From Liquidambar formosana (taxonomy: Eukaryota; Streptophyta; Magnoliopsida; Saxifragales; Altingiaceae), in assembly GCA_039720395.1 (NCBI GenBank), contig CM077826.1, positions 25,004,430 to 25,068,429 on the forward strand: a DNA stretch of 64,000 nucleotides, read 5' to 3'. The notes below the pieces were generated by a model that was given only the letters and a program-made list of their open reading frames with translations, did no database searches and was not told where the DNA came from. Within the stretch, counting starts at the first letter, position 1, and the number at the start of each line of letters is the position of its first letter. The translations under genes were made by a program, and so were the position numbers. Positions 1-11,988 of this stretch are shown here, piece by piece.

Positions 1-340
1 GTGTTTCAGGAAGCATAAGTTGGGTGTTCAGAATTCCACAAAAGCGTTGATCCCTTTTGGGCTATCCCCAAGGCCCAAAGGGGTTGGTGATACCCCATGT
101 ATGTGTGACGGGGCAACTGCACATGGCCAAGAGATTAGTCGAGGCCAAAGTTTTGAATACCCTTGTTGACAAAAAAAAAAAAAATTCTAAATTGTTATTT
201 CCAATGAAATATTGTCCATTCCTCTCTCTCTATAGGCTTTAAAAGATTGTCTGATTTGTTTGCCATCTCATTCAATAATTTATTCAGTCAACTAAATAGT
301 TTGGGTGTCATTTATTTTTTGTTTATTTATTTATTATAAC
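1..340. other. Non-coding flank with a possible diverged SINE tail
   Basis: No convincing coding region was found. An A-run at 171-184 follows a segment containing GATTAGTCGAGG (about 133-144), a motif also present near the 3' end of the two clearer SINEs at 34112-34349 and 55986-56153. This may be the 3' end of an older related SINE, but the body between is too diverged to be sure. The remaining AT-rich sequence up to the LINE target site at 341 shows nothing recognisable. Confidence 0.35.
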
Positions 341-352
341 AAGGGTGTTAGG

Positions 353-496
353 AAACCTAGTGCAAGTCTTCTTCTCCTCGGGGGTTTCTCTCGTAGGAGT
401 GTTTCTTTCTTGCCTAGTGCAAGTCTTCTTCTCCTCAAGGGTTTCGCGCTTGTGGGAATGTTGTGTAATCACAATAGAGATCTATAGGACTGCAAA
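353..496 (+). repeat. LINE 5' UTR with a two-copy direct repeat
   Basis: The 5' UTR contains a repeated segment starting CCTAGTGCAAGTCTTCTTCT at 356 and again at 413, a 57-bp period. Such 5' repeats are common in LINE promoters. It sits between the left target duplication and the ORF1 start at 497, which supports the view that the 5' end is intact. Confidence 0.6.
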
Positions 497-1712
497 ATGG
501 CAGTAATGGATAATCAATTAGAAGAGATGTGGCAGCAATTTGTATTTACAGATGAGGAATGAGCCAAAGTGGATGTCACTGAAATAGTGAAGGCTGATAG
601 CCAAGAAAGAATAAGGTTTTGCCTGGTTGGGAAGCTACTCACAGAGCGACCTTTTAATGCTACGACAATGAAAACAACATTGAAAATGGTTTGGAAACCT
701 ACCAAAGGGGTGGATATCACGGATATTGGGAAGAATCTTTTTCTTTTTTAATTTCACCATCAGCTAGATTGGCGCCGTGTTATGGAAAATGGATCATGGA
801 ATTTTGACAAATACTTGGTCTTATTGAAGGAGGTTGAGGGAGGGATGCAACCTTTAGAGATTAAAATGGAGGAAGCCTTATTCTAGGTGCAGATTTACAA
901 TTTGCCTCTGGGGTGTATGACGAAAGTCGTTGTGAAGCTTATTGGGAACAAAGTTTGAGAGTATATCGACATGGAGCATAGTGGGAAGGGTATGTGTTGG
1001 GGTCAGTACCTTCGAATTAGGGTCCGCATCCCTGTTAGTAAACCATTGAAAAAGGGCAGTGTGGTGAAGTTAGGGGGTAAAATGATATGGGTTTCTTTCA
1101 AGTATGAAAGGCTACCTATTTTTTGTTATTACTGTGGGATATTAGGTCACGCCGAGAAGGATTGCATCAGAAAATTTGAGGAGCATGATGGCGGAGGTGC
1201 AACGGATCTGCAGTCTGGAGGATAGCTAAGGGCTCCAGAGATCATGAAAATAAATAAAGCCCACAAGATGGAGGGTCAATTCTAAGAAAAAAAAAGGGCC
1301 GATGGATATAGAGGGGACGGCGATAGTGCTAAGGTCGGTGAGAACCAAGGAGGATGAAAATAGGGATGATAACGTGGCACATGGAAAAGCATTAGATTGT
1401 GGAGTGGTGGATCGTGTGGAGGGGTGCCATAAAACAGTTAGAGAAAATGGTGCCAGCGTTTGTGCATTAAATTTTGATGTGGAGTCCATGATTGAAGGAG
1501 TGACGGCATCTGTTTTTGGTAGTAGGAAGGATAAAGAAATTGGAACGAAAATTATGAAAGCAGAGGCAACAGCAGTAAGTAATCAGCAGATAGGAGCTGA
1601 AAATCTAGGATTTGATCACGACATACAGATTCCTCTTATGGGATCAGTGGGGAAGTCAAATAAGGAACTGGATCCAGTGGGCTTGGGCCAAATCTGTACA
1701 CAAGTGGAATGA
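497..1712 (+). pseudogene. LINE ORF1 remnant (nucleic-acid-binding, DUF4283-like with CCHC zinc knuckle)
   Basis: Reading frame 2 from the ATG at 497 gives a plant LINE ORF1-type protein, an RNA-binding chaperone of the retrotransposition particle. The N-terminal part contains FCLVGKLL and a segment like DUF4283. A zinc knuckle CYYCGILGHAEKDC (CX2CX4HX4C) lies near 1127-1168. At least four in-frame stops occur (near 560, 749, 883, 955), and the first frame ends at 1225. A further basic and polar stretch continues in another frame from 1302 to 1712 and is probably the ORF1 C-terminus. It is non-functional. Confidence 0.8.
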
Positions 1713-2034
1713 GCCTAGTTTGATGATAATGGGCATGGTAATCTATACTCAGCTAAAAAGGGCTCTGATTGTATGGAGGAGGATATGGTTGTAGGACTAA
1801 AAGTTGGAAACGAAGGGCGAAGGACATGAAAAACAGGGAAGAGGCAATCAGTGTTGATTTGCACAGCACGGGTAAACGCTAAGTAACTGAAGTTGGGGTT
1901 ATGGAGCCAGAGATGGTTGATGAGGAAGCAATTGGTTGAGGTAAGAAAATTTGTATTGATGAGGGACGGACATTCCCTAGGTAGCAGGCTATTAATGGAT
2001 CGGCGGTGACTAGACTCCAGTCCCGCCAGGCACC

Positions 2035-2337
2035 ATGAAAACATTAAGTTTTAACTATCGAGGGCTTGGGAACCCTCGCACAGTTAGAGCTCTTCATGAC
2101 ATGGTGAAGCAAAAAGTTCCCGATTTTGTGTTCCTTATTAAAACTAAGCTAAATAAGAGAGAAATGGAGAAACTAAAATTTAAATTAGGCTATGGGCATG
2201 GGTTGAGTTTCGAAGCTGCCAACCGAGTAGGTGGCATTGCTCTATTATGGAGGGCTGACATACAGGTGCATTTGTTGAGTTATTCATGCCATCACATTGA
2301 TGTGCATATTTTGGATGTAGACAAGGGTTGGTGGAGG
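2035..2337 (+). pseudogene. LINE ORF2, N-terminal EEP endonuclease part
   Basis: This is the start of ORF2, with the characteristic opening MKTLSFNYRGLGNPRTVRAL of plant LINE endonucleases (the usual WNCRG is changed to FNYRG). The domain nicks target DNA for target-primed reverse transcription. The reading frame runs straight into the Gypsy LTR at 2338, and the missing part of the domain resumes at 8092. The tryptophan-arginine codons next to the junction read on in frame across the empty site. Confidence 0.85.
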
Positions 2338-2696
2338 TGATGTGGATTATTTGTTCTAAAAGCTTGTTAAGAAGGGCTGTTCAGTCTTTTCTGCCTTTGT
2401 TAAATCAGTAGTTTTATTTCTTCAGCAATTCCTTTAGTATATCTGTTAGTAGAACATGGTTTCTAGGGGTATTTTTGTCTATTGCAAGTTTTTAGTTGCT
2501 TTAAACAAGCTGATAGGTTCTGTTGGAAGTCAGTTTTTGAAATATTGAATTACAAACAGAATTGTAGAGCTTAGAGCTCCATTTTCTCTCTCCTGAATAA
2601 GATTCGACAGAATTTCTTCCACTTTCTCTCACTTTCTCTCTCATTTTCTAGCCTTTTCCTAGCTAGTTTGGTAGAGTTGCTGGTGCGAATCCATCA
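2338..2696 (+). repeat. 5' LTR of the Gypsy element
   Basis: A 359-bp LTR, TGATGTGGATTATTTG to GCGAATCCATCA, directly followed by a primer-binding site. It would carry the element's promoter. There is a CT-rich stretch (CTTTCTCTCACTTTCTCTCT) near its 3' end. Confidence 0.95.
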
Positions 2697-2698
2697 TT

Positions 2699-2710
2699 TG
2701 GTATCAGAGC
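2699..2710 (+). promoter_or_regulatory. Primer-binding site for tRNA-iMet
   Basis: TGGTATCAGAGC begins two bases after the 5' LTR and is complementary to the 3' end of plant initiator tRNA-Met, the standard primer for minus-strand synthesis in many plant LTR elements. Confidence 0.93.
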
Positions 2711-3308
2711 TCAGAATCGAGTCCTGTCGAAGTGAAATTTTGCCCTGTTTTCCTCTGTTATCTATGTCGACATGATGATATGGTGCTTCAGCCTTGATCG
2801 ATTGACCTAGGGTTTGTCTAGCAGTTGTCGCCTTCTTTGTAGCAAGCAGTCGAGTCACTCTCTAGCTCTAAAGCTTCAGTCAAGCTCTGTTTGGTTCGAG
2901 AAAACCTTATTTTAGGTTGATCGAAAATAGATCTGCAACAATCGACTCTAGAATTGGCAGTACAGGTTCCATCGTAGCTTTGTTTGGGTTCGAAATTGAA
3001 GTTTGAAGGGCATCAGGTGTTGCGATGCTTGCTAGCCTGTGATCGCAACTTGTTTTGGACCTGATCGAAGCATTAGGACCTGATTTTTGTGTCGATTTAT
3101 GCTGTTGCAAACCATAGCTGATATCGGAAGCTTCAAACTCTTTCTGAATTGAAGTCATAGTTTCTTTTAGCTTCTTTGATCGTGATTGAGAGTCTTTTAG
3201 TCCTTCGATTGACTCTGTATACTGCTACAGTTGAGGCTTCTGTGTGGTTACTCCTGTTTGGCTACACTTGCTGCATTTCAGATCACTATTTGAGCTTCTA
3301 TTGCTCTT

Positions 3309-4473
3309 ATGGCTCAACAAGGCAGAGGTAGAAGAGGAAGGGGTAGGGGAAATGCCAGGGACATAGATTTTGGAGCTGAGAATCATCCACCAGTGGGCAG
3401 ACGTGATGATCCACCACAACACCAGCAGCACAGAGATGAGATTGGAGATTTGAGGAGGCAAATTGAGGTCTTGACGGAGATGGTTTATCGACTCCAACCT
3501 TCCAGTGAGGAGAGTTATGAATCCGAGGGTACGGATACTTCCATTGATAATCCCTTTGGGGTTCATCATAGAAGAAGATCTTTTGTAGCAAAGGACAACT
3601 CCAAGTTGGAGTATAATCTGAAAATTGATATTCCAGAGTTTAGGGGAAGCCTTAATCCGGAAACATTTATTGATTGGCTCAATACTATTGACAGAATTTT
3701 TTACTATTATGAAGTGTTGGATGAAAAGAAGGTAAAGTTGGTGTCAATTCGTCTCCAAGGAAGTGCTTCTTCTTCGTGGGAACAACTCCAAGCATCGTCA
3801 ACGATTTGGAAAGGGTAAGATTACTGATTGGAATAAGATGAAAAAAAAAAACTTAAAGCAACACTACATTCCCTTCAACTATATGCAAACTCTTTATAAG
3901 AATTTGCACAATCTTAAGCAAACAGGTAGTGTTGATGATTACACTGATGCTTTCTATCAACTAGTAGCAAGGATTGACTTGAATGAAAGTGAAGAACAAA
4001 TGGTTGCAAGGTACCTAAGTGGTCTTAAGACTTCTATCCAAGATGTTCTTGTATTGCAACCTTTATAGACTGTTTCGGAAGCCTTTAACCAAGCTTTGTT
4101 GGTAGAAAAACAATAAAACCGGAGTGTTTCTAGATCTGGTAAGCAGTTTCAAGGGTCTTCAAGGGCTAGACAGCCTTACCAAAGCTACTATAGAGGTGGT
4201 CATTCATCTCAAGTTGGAAAGGGAAATCAATGGGGTGATGTGCAACATCCCACGGTTGCTAAGGCTGCTGTTCCAACTTCCAATCCGCCAAGTACAGTTC
4301 ATCAAGGGGCTGGAAATCAGTTTCAAAACGGAAACTTTAAGTGTTTCAAGTGTGGAGAACCCGGTCACAAGTCTTCCGATTGTAGAAAGACCATGGGGGA
4401 GCGTAATAGAGCACTTTTGATGGAAGAACTTGATGAAAATGTGTGTTTTGATATGCCACCAACTTATGACTAG
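3309..4473 (+). pseudogene. Gypsy gag (capsid/nucleocapsid) remnant
   Basis: The gag starts at ATG 3309 with an Arg/Gly-rich N-terminus (MAQQGRGRRGRGRG) and continues through a retrotransposon capsid region containing FIDWLNTIDRIFYYYE. The frame is lost near 3800-3820, where the sequence shifts from frame 3 to frame 1. Frame 1 then runs to a nucleocapsid zinc knuckle CFKCGEPGHKSSDC (CX2CX4HX4C) at 4342-4383. In-frame stops occur at 4066-4068, near 4114 and at 4471-4473. The product would be the structural particle protein, but this copy is broken. Confidence 0.88.
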
Positions 4474-4518
4474 CCCTTAAATGAAGCGATTGGTGGAGAT
4501 TGTGATGAGGAAGAAGGC

Positions 4519-7500
4519 ATGGCACTTATGTTAAAGAAGACTTTGTTAGTGCTAAAGCAAGAATCCGAGGAAGATTGGTTGAGAACCAATATTTTTTACA
4601 CAACTTGTAGTGTTGGTGGAAGGGTTTGTAACATGATCATTGATGGGGGAAGTTGTGAAAATGTTGTTTCACAAGAGGTGGTGGACAAATTGAAGCTTCC
4701 AACTCAAGAGCATGCTAATCCTTACAAACTCTCTTAGTTCAAGAAGGGAAATGAAGTGAAGGTAACAAAGCATTGTTTGGTTTCTTTTTCCATTCGAAAG
4801 AAGTATTTTGATGAAGTGTGGTGTGATGTAGTACCCATGGATGCTTGCCATATTCTTCTTGGAAGGCCTTGGCAATATGATAGACAAACTATCCATGATG
4901 GGAAGAGGAATACATACATTTTATGCAAAGGAGACCAACAGTATACGCTGCTGCCTATTAAGGAAAAAGTGCACTCCAAGCCTCAAACAACTTCTTTACT
5001 TACTTCAAAAAGGTTTATTTAAGAGAGCCTAGAAAGTGGCTATGTGTTTGCTTTAATTCCACAAGAACAAGTTGCTGAAAGTGTTGATTCTAATGCTGTT
5101 AAAGAACTAATGGAGCAATATTCTGATATGTTTCCTCAAGAGTTGCCTCCTGAGTTGCCTTCAATGCGGGATATCCAACATTGTATTGATTTAGTGCCCG
5201 GTTCAGCACTTCCAAATAAGGCAGCCTATAGAATGACACCAAAAGAGAAAGAAGAGCTACAAAAATAGATTGAGGAGCTGCTTAATAAAGGCTATATCCG
5301 AGCTAGTATTAGTCCATGTGCCGTTCCCGCTCTTTTGACTCCAAAGAAGGATGGTTCTTGGAGGATGTGTGTGGATAGTAGAGCTATTAATAAGATTACC
5401 ATTAAGTACCGTTTTCCAATTCCAAGATTGGATGATATGTTGGATTGTTTAGCCGGTGCAAAGGTGTTTTCTAAGATTGATCTTAGAAGTGGCTATCACC
5501 AAATTCGTATCCGTCCGGGAGATGAATGGAAAACCGCTTTCAAGACACACAATGGGCTCTTTGAATGGCTTGTCATGCCATTTGGACTTACCAATGCTCT
5601 TAGTACCTTCATGCGGGTTATGACCCAAATGTTACAACCACTTTTGGGCGTGTGTGTAGTGGTTTATTTTGATGATATTTTGGTTTATAGCCGTTGTTTT
5701 GAAGACCATGTGCAGCACCTCCATCAAGTGTTTGCCATCTTAAGAAGAGAAAAGTTCTATGGCAACTTAAAGAAGTGTAGTTTTGTGGTTGACAAGGTAG
5801 TATTTTTGGGGTATGTTGTATCCTCAAATGGAGTACTTATGGATGAAAGTAAGGTCCAAGCAATTGTGGACTGGCCTACACCTTCTAGTATGTATGAAGT
5901 GCGGAGTTTTCATGGTCTTGCTACTTTCTATAGAAGGTTTATCAGAAATTTCAGTACCTTAGCTGCTCCTCTCACCGATTGTCTCAAGAAAATAGTCTTT
6001 GAATGGACTTTGGCAGCCCAAGAGAGTTTCCAACTTTTGAAGAAGAAGTTGACGGAAGCTCCTATTCTAGCATTGCCTAATTTTGACAAGGTGTTTGAGC
6101 TTGATTGTGATGCATCGGGTGTGGGAATTGGTGAAGTCCTTAGCCAAGAAGGACAACCAATCGCTTTCTTTAGTGAGAAATTGAATGGTGCCAAGCTCAA
6201 GTATTCTACTTATGACTTGGAGTTCTATGCTATTGTTCAAGCTATCAAGCATTGGAATTATTATTTGGCCTACAAAGAGTTTATTCTCAACACCGACCAT
6301 GAAGCTCTTAAGTACATCAACAATCAACCACATCTTAATAAGAGGCATGCCAAGTGGGTGAGCTATCTCCAACAATTTACTTTCTCTTTGAGACATAAAT
6401 CCGGTGTTCTTAATAAGGTAGCTGATGGGTTGAGTAGAAGGGTTCATCTCTTGCTTGAGATGCAAAATATGGTGGCTGGTTTTGATGAGTTCAAGGCACA
6501 TTATAATGAAGATCCTTATTTTGGGAAGATTCTCCAAGCTTTACAAAGTGGACAGCAGGCTGCCAAGACTGAGTTTTTGTTGAAAAACGGATTTCTCTTT
6601 AAAGGATTGAAGTTGTGTGTGCCTTACTGTTCTCTTAGAGAGAAGTTGCTTATTGAACAACATAATTTGGGTCATTTTGGTGCGAAAAAGACTCTTGAGT
6701 TGCTTCAACAAGATTACTTTTGGCCAAGAATGAACAGAGATGTTATTCGGCATGTTCAAAGGTGCCATATTTGTCAAAGGAGTAAGGGGACAGCCACTAA
6801 TGCAGGGCTGTATCTGCCACTTCTTGTACCAACCAGCCCTTGGAAATGCATTAGTATGGATTTTGTGCTTGGTCTTCCACCAACCCAAAGAAAGAATGAT
6901 TCGATTATGGTGGTTGTAGATCGATTCTCCAAGATGGCACATTTTATTCCATGTCGAAAAGTAATGGATGCATCTCAAGTTGCTACTCATTTCTTTAGAG
7001 AAATCTACAAATTGCATGGGATACCTACTTCTATTGTGTCCAACAAAGATGCTAAGTTTCTTGCTCATTTTTGGAGAACTTTGTGGCAACTTGTGGGCAC
7101 CGAATTGAGCTTTAGTACTTCATTTCATCCCCAAACTGATGGGCAAATTGAAGTTGTTAATAGAAGCCTTGGAAATCTGTTGAGGTGTTTGATTGGTGAA
7201 AACCCTAAAGGCTGGGAACACATTCTTCCATTGGCTGAATTTGCTTTTAATTCTTCTCTCAACAGGACTATTTATACTTCTCCTTTTGAGGTTGTCTATG
7301 GTTCGAAGCCTTATACTGTCCTTGATTTGGTTCCTCTACCACTTTTTAAGAAGACTAATGCTAAGGCAGAGGATATGGCAGCTTTTATGAAGGAACTTCA
7401 TGTTCAAATCCAAGCTAAAATTGAGGAGTGTAATGCCAACTATAAAACAGCTTTTGATGTTCAGAAAAGAGAACTTCTTTTCCAGATCAGAGATCTTGTT

Positions 7501-7693
7501 TGGGTGTTTTCAAGTAAGGAACGACATCCAGCTGGAACTTATATGAAGTTGAGTGATCGGAAAGTGGGGCCTTGCAAGATTTTATGCAAGATTAATGACA
7601 AATGCTTATCAAGTGGAGTTGCCGCCTCACTTTAATATCTCCAACGTGTTTAATGTGCAGCACGTGAGTCCTTATTTTGCAGCTGACGCTTGA
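4519..7693 (+). pseudogene. Gypsy pol: protease, RT, RNase H, integrase
   Basis: All in frame 1 until the 3' end. Protease has the IDGGS active-site-like motif near 4640. RT has YFDD at about 5665-5676. RNase H contains [13 protein letters not shown]. Integrase has an HHCC zinc finger (GHFGAKKTL... CHICQRSKG), the core D in [10 protein letters not shown], a second D in SNKDAKF and E in GQIEVVNR. Stops at 4735, 5020 and 5266 interrupt the N-terminal half. RT to integrase is one long open frame, 5335-7635. Near 7600 the frame shifts, and the homologous C-terminus (VFNVQHVSPYF) continues in another frame to a stop at 7691-7693. Each stop is one substitution away from a sense codon. Confidence 0.93.
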
Positions 7694-7711
7694 GGGCAAG
7701 CTTTTTTTTTT

Positions 7712-7727
7712 TTCAGAAGGGGAGTCC
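7712..7727 (+). promoter_or_regulatory. Polypurine tract of the Gypsy element
   Basis: AGAAGGGGAGTCC lies immediately upstream of the 3' LTR start at 7728. This is the expected place and composition for the plus-strand primer. Confidence 0.8.
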
Positions 7728-8086
7728 TGATGTGGATTATTTATTCTGAAAGCTTGTTAAGAAGGGCTGTTCAGTCTTTTCTGCCTTTGTTAAATCAGTA
7801 GTTTTATTTCTTCAGCAATTCCTTTAGTATATCTGTTAGTAGAACATGGTTTCTAGGGGTATTTTTGTCTATTGTAAGTTTTTAGTTGCTTTAAACAAAC
7901 TGATAGGTTCTATTGGAAGTCAGTTTTTGAAATGTTGAATTACAAACAGAATTGTAGAGCTTAGAGCTCCATTTTCTCTCTCCTGAATAAGATCCGATAG
8001 AATTTCTTCCACTTTCTCTCACTTTCTCTCTCATTTTCTAGCCTTTTCCTAGCTAGTTTGGTAGAGTTGCTGGTGCGAATCCATCA
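7728..8086 (+). repeat. 3' LTR of the Gypsy element
   Basis: A 359-bp partner of the 2338-2696 LTR with eight transitional differences. It is followed by the second GGAGG target duplication and the resumption of LINE endonuclease sequence. Confidence 0.95.
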
Positions 8087-8091
8087 GGAGG

Positions 8092-11000
8092 TTATTAGGC
8101 TTCTATGGGCATCCAGAAACTGCTAAGAGAAAGGATACTATCGCACCTGCGAATTAGTTCACATCTTCCATGGCTTTGTTTAGGAGATTTTAACGAAATA
8201 TTGGGAGTGGGGGAGAAATGGGGACGAGAACTTCGGGTTGAGTGGCAAATGAGAGACTTTCACCAAGCCATTAAGAACTGTCAATTCAAAGATTTGGGTT
8301 ATCATGGCCCTATGTTTACTTGGTGCAATAATCGGGCAGGGGAAGCATTTGTTAAGGAATGGCTGGATAGAGCCTTGGCGACGATGGAATGGACTAATAT
8401 GTTCCCGAGTACTCTGGTAGAGCATTTGGTTTATAACGCATCAGATCATTTACCTATCTTTGTCGACACAAAGGGTATAGCACAAAAGATGAGGCAAAAA
8501 ACCAAGCTATTCCATTTTAAGGCTATGCGGACAAGATCAGACGATTGTGAACAATAATTGTGAACGGTTGGAGTGGCATTACCCAAGGATCGGAGATGTA
8601 TTGTGTGGGTGAAAAAATAAAATCCACCAGATTGCATTTGCTGAACTGGAACAGAACAAAATTCGGGCATGTTTAAACTCAATTGAAAAAATTGCGGGAA
8701 AAATTACTATGCATCAAAAAGAGGCCACTATCTACAGGATCTCTTGAAGAGGAGAGGAGCCTTCAGCACCAAATAGATGAAATACTCGCCCGATAAGAGA
8801 CTATGTGGAAACAATGTTCGCGAGTAACATGGTTTAAGGAAGGAGATAAAAATACAAGTTTTTTTTCATGCTAGAGCTTCCCAAAGGTGCAAGCAAAATT
8901 TGATTAAAGGCATTAAAGATAGTCAGGGGCAATGTAAGAAGAGGATGGGAAGGTTGAAGAAGTTATTGTAGATTATTTTAAAAATATTTTCACTACCTCA
9001 AGCCCACAGAATATTGCGATGGCTCTTGATGGGGTTAACCAGTGAGTCACTGAGGAGATGAATACAACCCTTATGCAGGAGTTTATTGCCACAGGGGTAC
9101 GTGAGGCCCTTTTTCAGATGCATCCTTATAAAGCCTCGGGTTCTGATGGCCTATCAGCAATTTTCTTCTAAAAATATTAGCATGTTGTAGGTCCAGATAT
9201 TACTAGAGCCGTTCTGTCTTTTTTGAAAGGTGGCCCAATGTATCGAAATTTTAATTACACACATATTGTGCTTATTCCTAACGTTGGTAGCCTTAACACT
9301 ATTACCCAATATCAGCCTATTAGTTTGTGCAATGTTGTTTATAAGATCATATCTAAAGTCCTAGCAAATCGGTTGAAAAGGATTCTACATTTTATAATTT
9401 TTGAAGGTCAGAGTGCCTTTGTACCTAACAGACTCATTACAGACAATGTGTTGGTTGCTTTTGAGATTATGCATTTTTTAAAAAATAAGAGGAATAGGAA
9501 ACAAGGTGATTTTGCACTAAACCTTGATATGAGTAAAGCTTATGATAGGGTGGAGTGGGCTTTTTTGGAACAAATAATGGAGAAAATGGGATTTCAGCGA
9601 GGTTGGATTAAGCTTATTATGGATAGTGCAAAACAGCAAGGTTGGATTAAGCTTATTATGGATTGTGTTTGCACTATGTCTGACTCGATAAATGTTTAAC
9701 GGTAACCAATGTGGATATTTTTGCCCCACTCGGGGCCTTCGTCAAGGAGATCCCCTCTTGCCTTATCTCTTTCTCTTTGTTGCAGAGGGACTAATAGCTA
9801 TGTTGGGTAAACCGCACAGGAGAATAGACTCATCGGAATTTCCATATGCAGATCTGCTCCACGAGTATCACATTTATTTTTTTGCTGATGATAGTCTCTT
9901 GTTTGGGAAAGCCACAGAAGAGGAAAGTCGCACAATAATTGATATTCTGCAGCAATATGAAATGGCGTCGGGCCAGCAGATCAATTTAGAAAAATCCTCA
10001 ATCTTTTTAGCAGGAATACCAATGAAGAGAAATAACACCTTGTCAAAGGTATTCTAGGTATCACTAGTGGGGTTATTCAAGACAAGTATTTAGGTCTCCC
10101 AACTTTTATTGGAAAATCAAATAAGGAAGTTTTTAGCATTATTAAGGAACGAGTTTGAAGGAGACTACAAGGGTGGAAGGAGAAGCTCTTGTCTAAGGCA
10201 GGCCGGGAGGTTTTGATAAAGGTGGTCGCCCAAGCTATACTGACATATGCTATGAGTTGTTTCAAATTGCCTTCTTCTTTGTGTGCAAAAGTGACGTCTA
10301 TGATTCGTAATTTTTGGTGGGGCCAGAAAAGTGATGAGAGAAGGATACATTGGCTCAGTTGGGAAAAACTGTGTTATGCTAAACATGATGGGGGATTGGG
10401 CTTCTGAGATTTAGGGGTTTTCAACAAGGCACTGTTGACAAAACAAGGATGGCGTTTACTTCGTAATGAAAATTCTTTGGTCTATAAAGTTTTGAAGGCA
10501 AAGTATTTCCCCATATGTCCTTTCACCAAGTCACAACTAGGCTCAAATCCAAGTTACTTATAGAGAAGCATATGGGAAGCTAAAGATGTTCTAGGCCAAG
10601 AATTGCGATGAAGGGTTGGAGATGGTAACTCAGTGCGTGTGTGGCATGAAAAATGGCTGCCCACTCCATCACCATTTAAAGTGGTGTCACCCCAGCGATA
10701 TTTACCAGTGGATTCTATGGTTAGTGAGTTAATTGACAGTGAAAATTGGGCGTGGAACCGTGGCCTTATTGACATAGTTTTCCTTCCTTATGAGGCGGAC
10801 TCTATATATCAAATTCCACTTAGTCAAAGATTGCCTACGGATGTTCTTGTTTGGTATTATCATCCAAAGGGTTTGTTCACTGTGAAAAGCGCCTACATGC
10901 TAGAAATGGACTATAGACGAAGAAATTATAGCGAGATGGCGGGGGAGAGCTCGACGCGAGGAAATGGAGATCCATTAGGTGAGGTACTATGGAAACAAAA

Positions 11001-11943
11001 AATCCCGAATAAGGTTAAGCACTTTGTTTGGAAATTAGGTAAAGATATACTACCAATGCGATGTAACCTTATTCGAAGGAAAGTTTTCATTGATGTGCTA
11101 TGTCCTCGATGTGGTAAGAAATTGGAAACCACAGTCTATTGTTTTATAGAATGTTAGGCTATTAAGGATGTTTGGGATTTTTGCTCAATTGGGCGTTGTC
11201 ATGGAGGTGTCACTAGCTTCTGATATCCTCTCTTGGGTTATGGATGTGGTTTATAGAGTGGACAACGATGGTGTGGCTATATTTTTTATGATTCTATGGG
11301 CAATTTGGTGGAGTAGGAATATGCTTATATTTGAAGGGGTACAAAGGGGGGCAAGACAGATTGTGGATATGGTAAGGTGTCTTCTCATTGATTATACAAA
11401 TGCTCTCCAAGATCCCAAGTCTACAAATAATTCTATGCAGACTAAGTGGCACCCACCACCTATTGGGTTTTTCAAGGCGAACGTTAACGGTGCCATTTTT
11501 TTAGAATCACGGAGGGTGGGATTTGGAGTGATAATGCGAGATAGTGCTGGGCGAGTTATTGCTACAGCATCTAAACAAGTGATGGGGATTTTCTAGTTAA
11601 TGTCGTGGAGGCTTTGGGGGTTCACTTTGTTGCGCAGTTTGTTAGGGAATTGGGCCTTCATTCTGTAATGATAGAGGGAGATAATTTGGAGGTTATTAAT
11701 GCAATTAATTCCCAGGAGACCAACTTGACAGCTTTGGGTTTAATATTTGATGATGTCCAGGATGCGTTGATTGGGCATTTCGGTACCATTACTTTTGGGC
11801 ATATCTGACGAGATGGGAATAAGGTAGCCCATGGTCTAGTACGATATGCTCAACATGTGGAGGGCTCAATGATCTGGATGGAGGAAGTTCCTTGCGTGGT
11901 TAAAGATCAATATTTGTATAAATTGGCCCAATGTTCTTCTTAA
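8092..11943 (+). pseudogene. LINE ORF2 remainder: EEP C-terminus, RT, zf-RVT, RNase H
   Basis: Resumes the endonuclease split by the Gypsy element. Visible motifs: PWLCLGDFNEIL, GPMFTWCNNR and SDHLPI (EEP, 8105-8557), and a diverged NTSFFHARAS-type linker near 8855. RT segments are at 9223-9699 (NLDMSKAYDRVEW) and 9692-10057 (RQGDPLLPYL, then FADDSLLF at about 9888-9911). A zinc-binding RVT region is at 10633-11157 (HPKGLFTVKSAY, CPRCGKKLE). RNase H spans about 11440-11943. Frames change repeatedly and stops are present. A 24-bp segment at 9601-9624 is repeated at 9640-9663, adding 13 in-frame residues to RT motif space. Confidence 0.9.
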
Positions 11944-11962
11944 GCATACGATCGCTTTCAAT

Positions 11963-11988
11963 AAAAAAAAAAACAGAAAAAAAAAAAA
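11963..11988 (+). other. LINE poly(A) tail
   Basis: An A-rich 3' end (two A-runs separated by CAG) precedes the right copy of the 12-bp target duplication, as expected from target-primed reverse transcription. Confidence 0.85.

Larger units (their letters stand above)
2338..8086 (+). mobile_element. Ty3/Gypsy LTR retrotransposon nested in the LINE
   Basis: Two 359-bp LTRs (2338-2696, 7728-8086), beginning TGATG and ending CATCA, flank gag-pol. The 5-bp target duplication GGAGG lies at 2333-2337 and 8087-8091. A tRNA-iMet primer site and a purine tract are present. The order gag, protease, RT, RNase H, integrase defines Ty3/Gypsy. The LTRs differ at 8 of 359 positions by my alignment (2.2%), all transitions, so the insertion is fairly recent relative to the LINE. 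Gag-pol contains one upstream frameshift, about six stops and one 3' frameshift. The TGATG/CATCA termini and short LTRs fit some chromovirus lineages, but I saw no chromodomain and do not assign a clade. Confidence 0.96.
353..11986 (+). mobile_element. Full-length decayed LINE (L1-type non-LTR retrotransposon), split by a Gypsy element
   Basis: The element is bounded by a 12-bp target-site duplication, AAGGGTGTTAGG, at 341-352 and 11987-11998, and ends in a poly(A) tail (11963-11988). Removing the nested Gypsy element and its 5-bp TSD leaves about 5.9 kb, normal for a complete plant L1. Domains in order are a CCHC-zinc-knuckle ORF1, then ORF2 with EEP endonuclease, reverse transcriptase with FADD box, zinc-binding RVT region and RNase H. 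Both ORFs carry several stops and frame changes, so the copy is dead. The TSD and complete domain order make the boundaries firm. Confidence 0.93.

Noticed and set aside
6067..7089. Minus-strand frames of 156 and 182 codons opposite Gypsy pol
   Set aside because: Shadows of the strongly supported plus-strand RT/integrase frame. No independent motifs.
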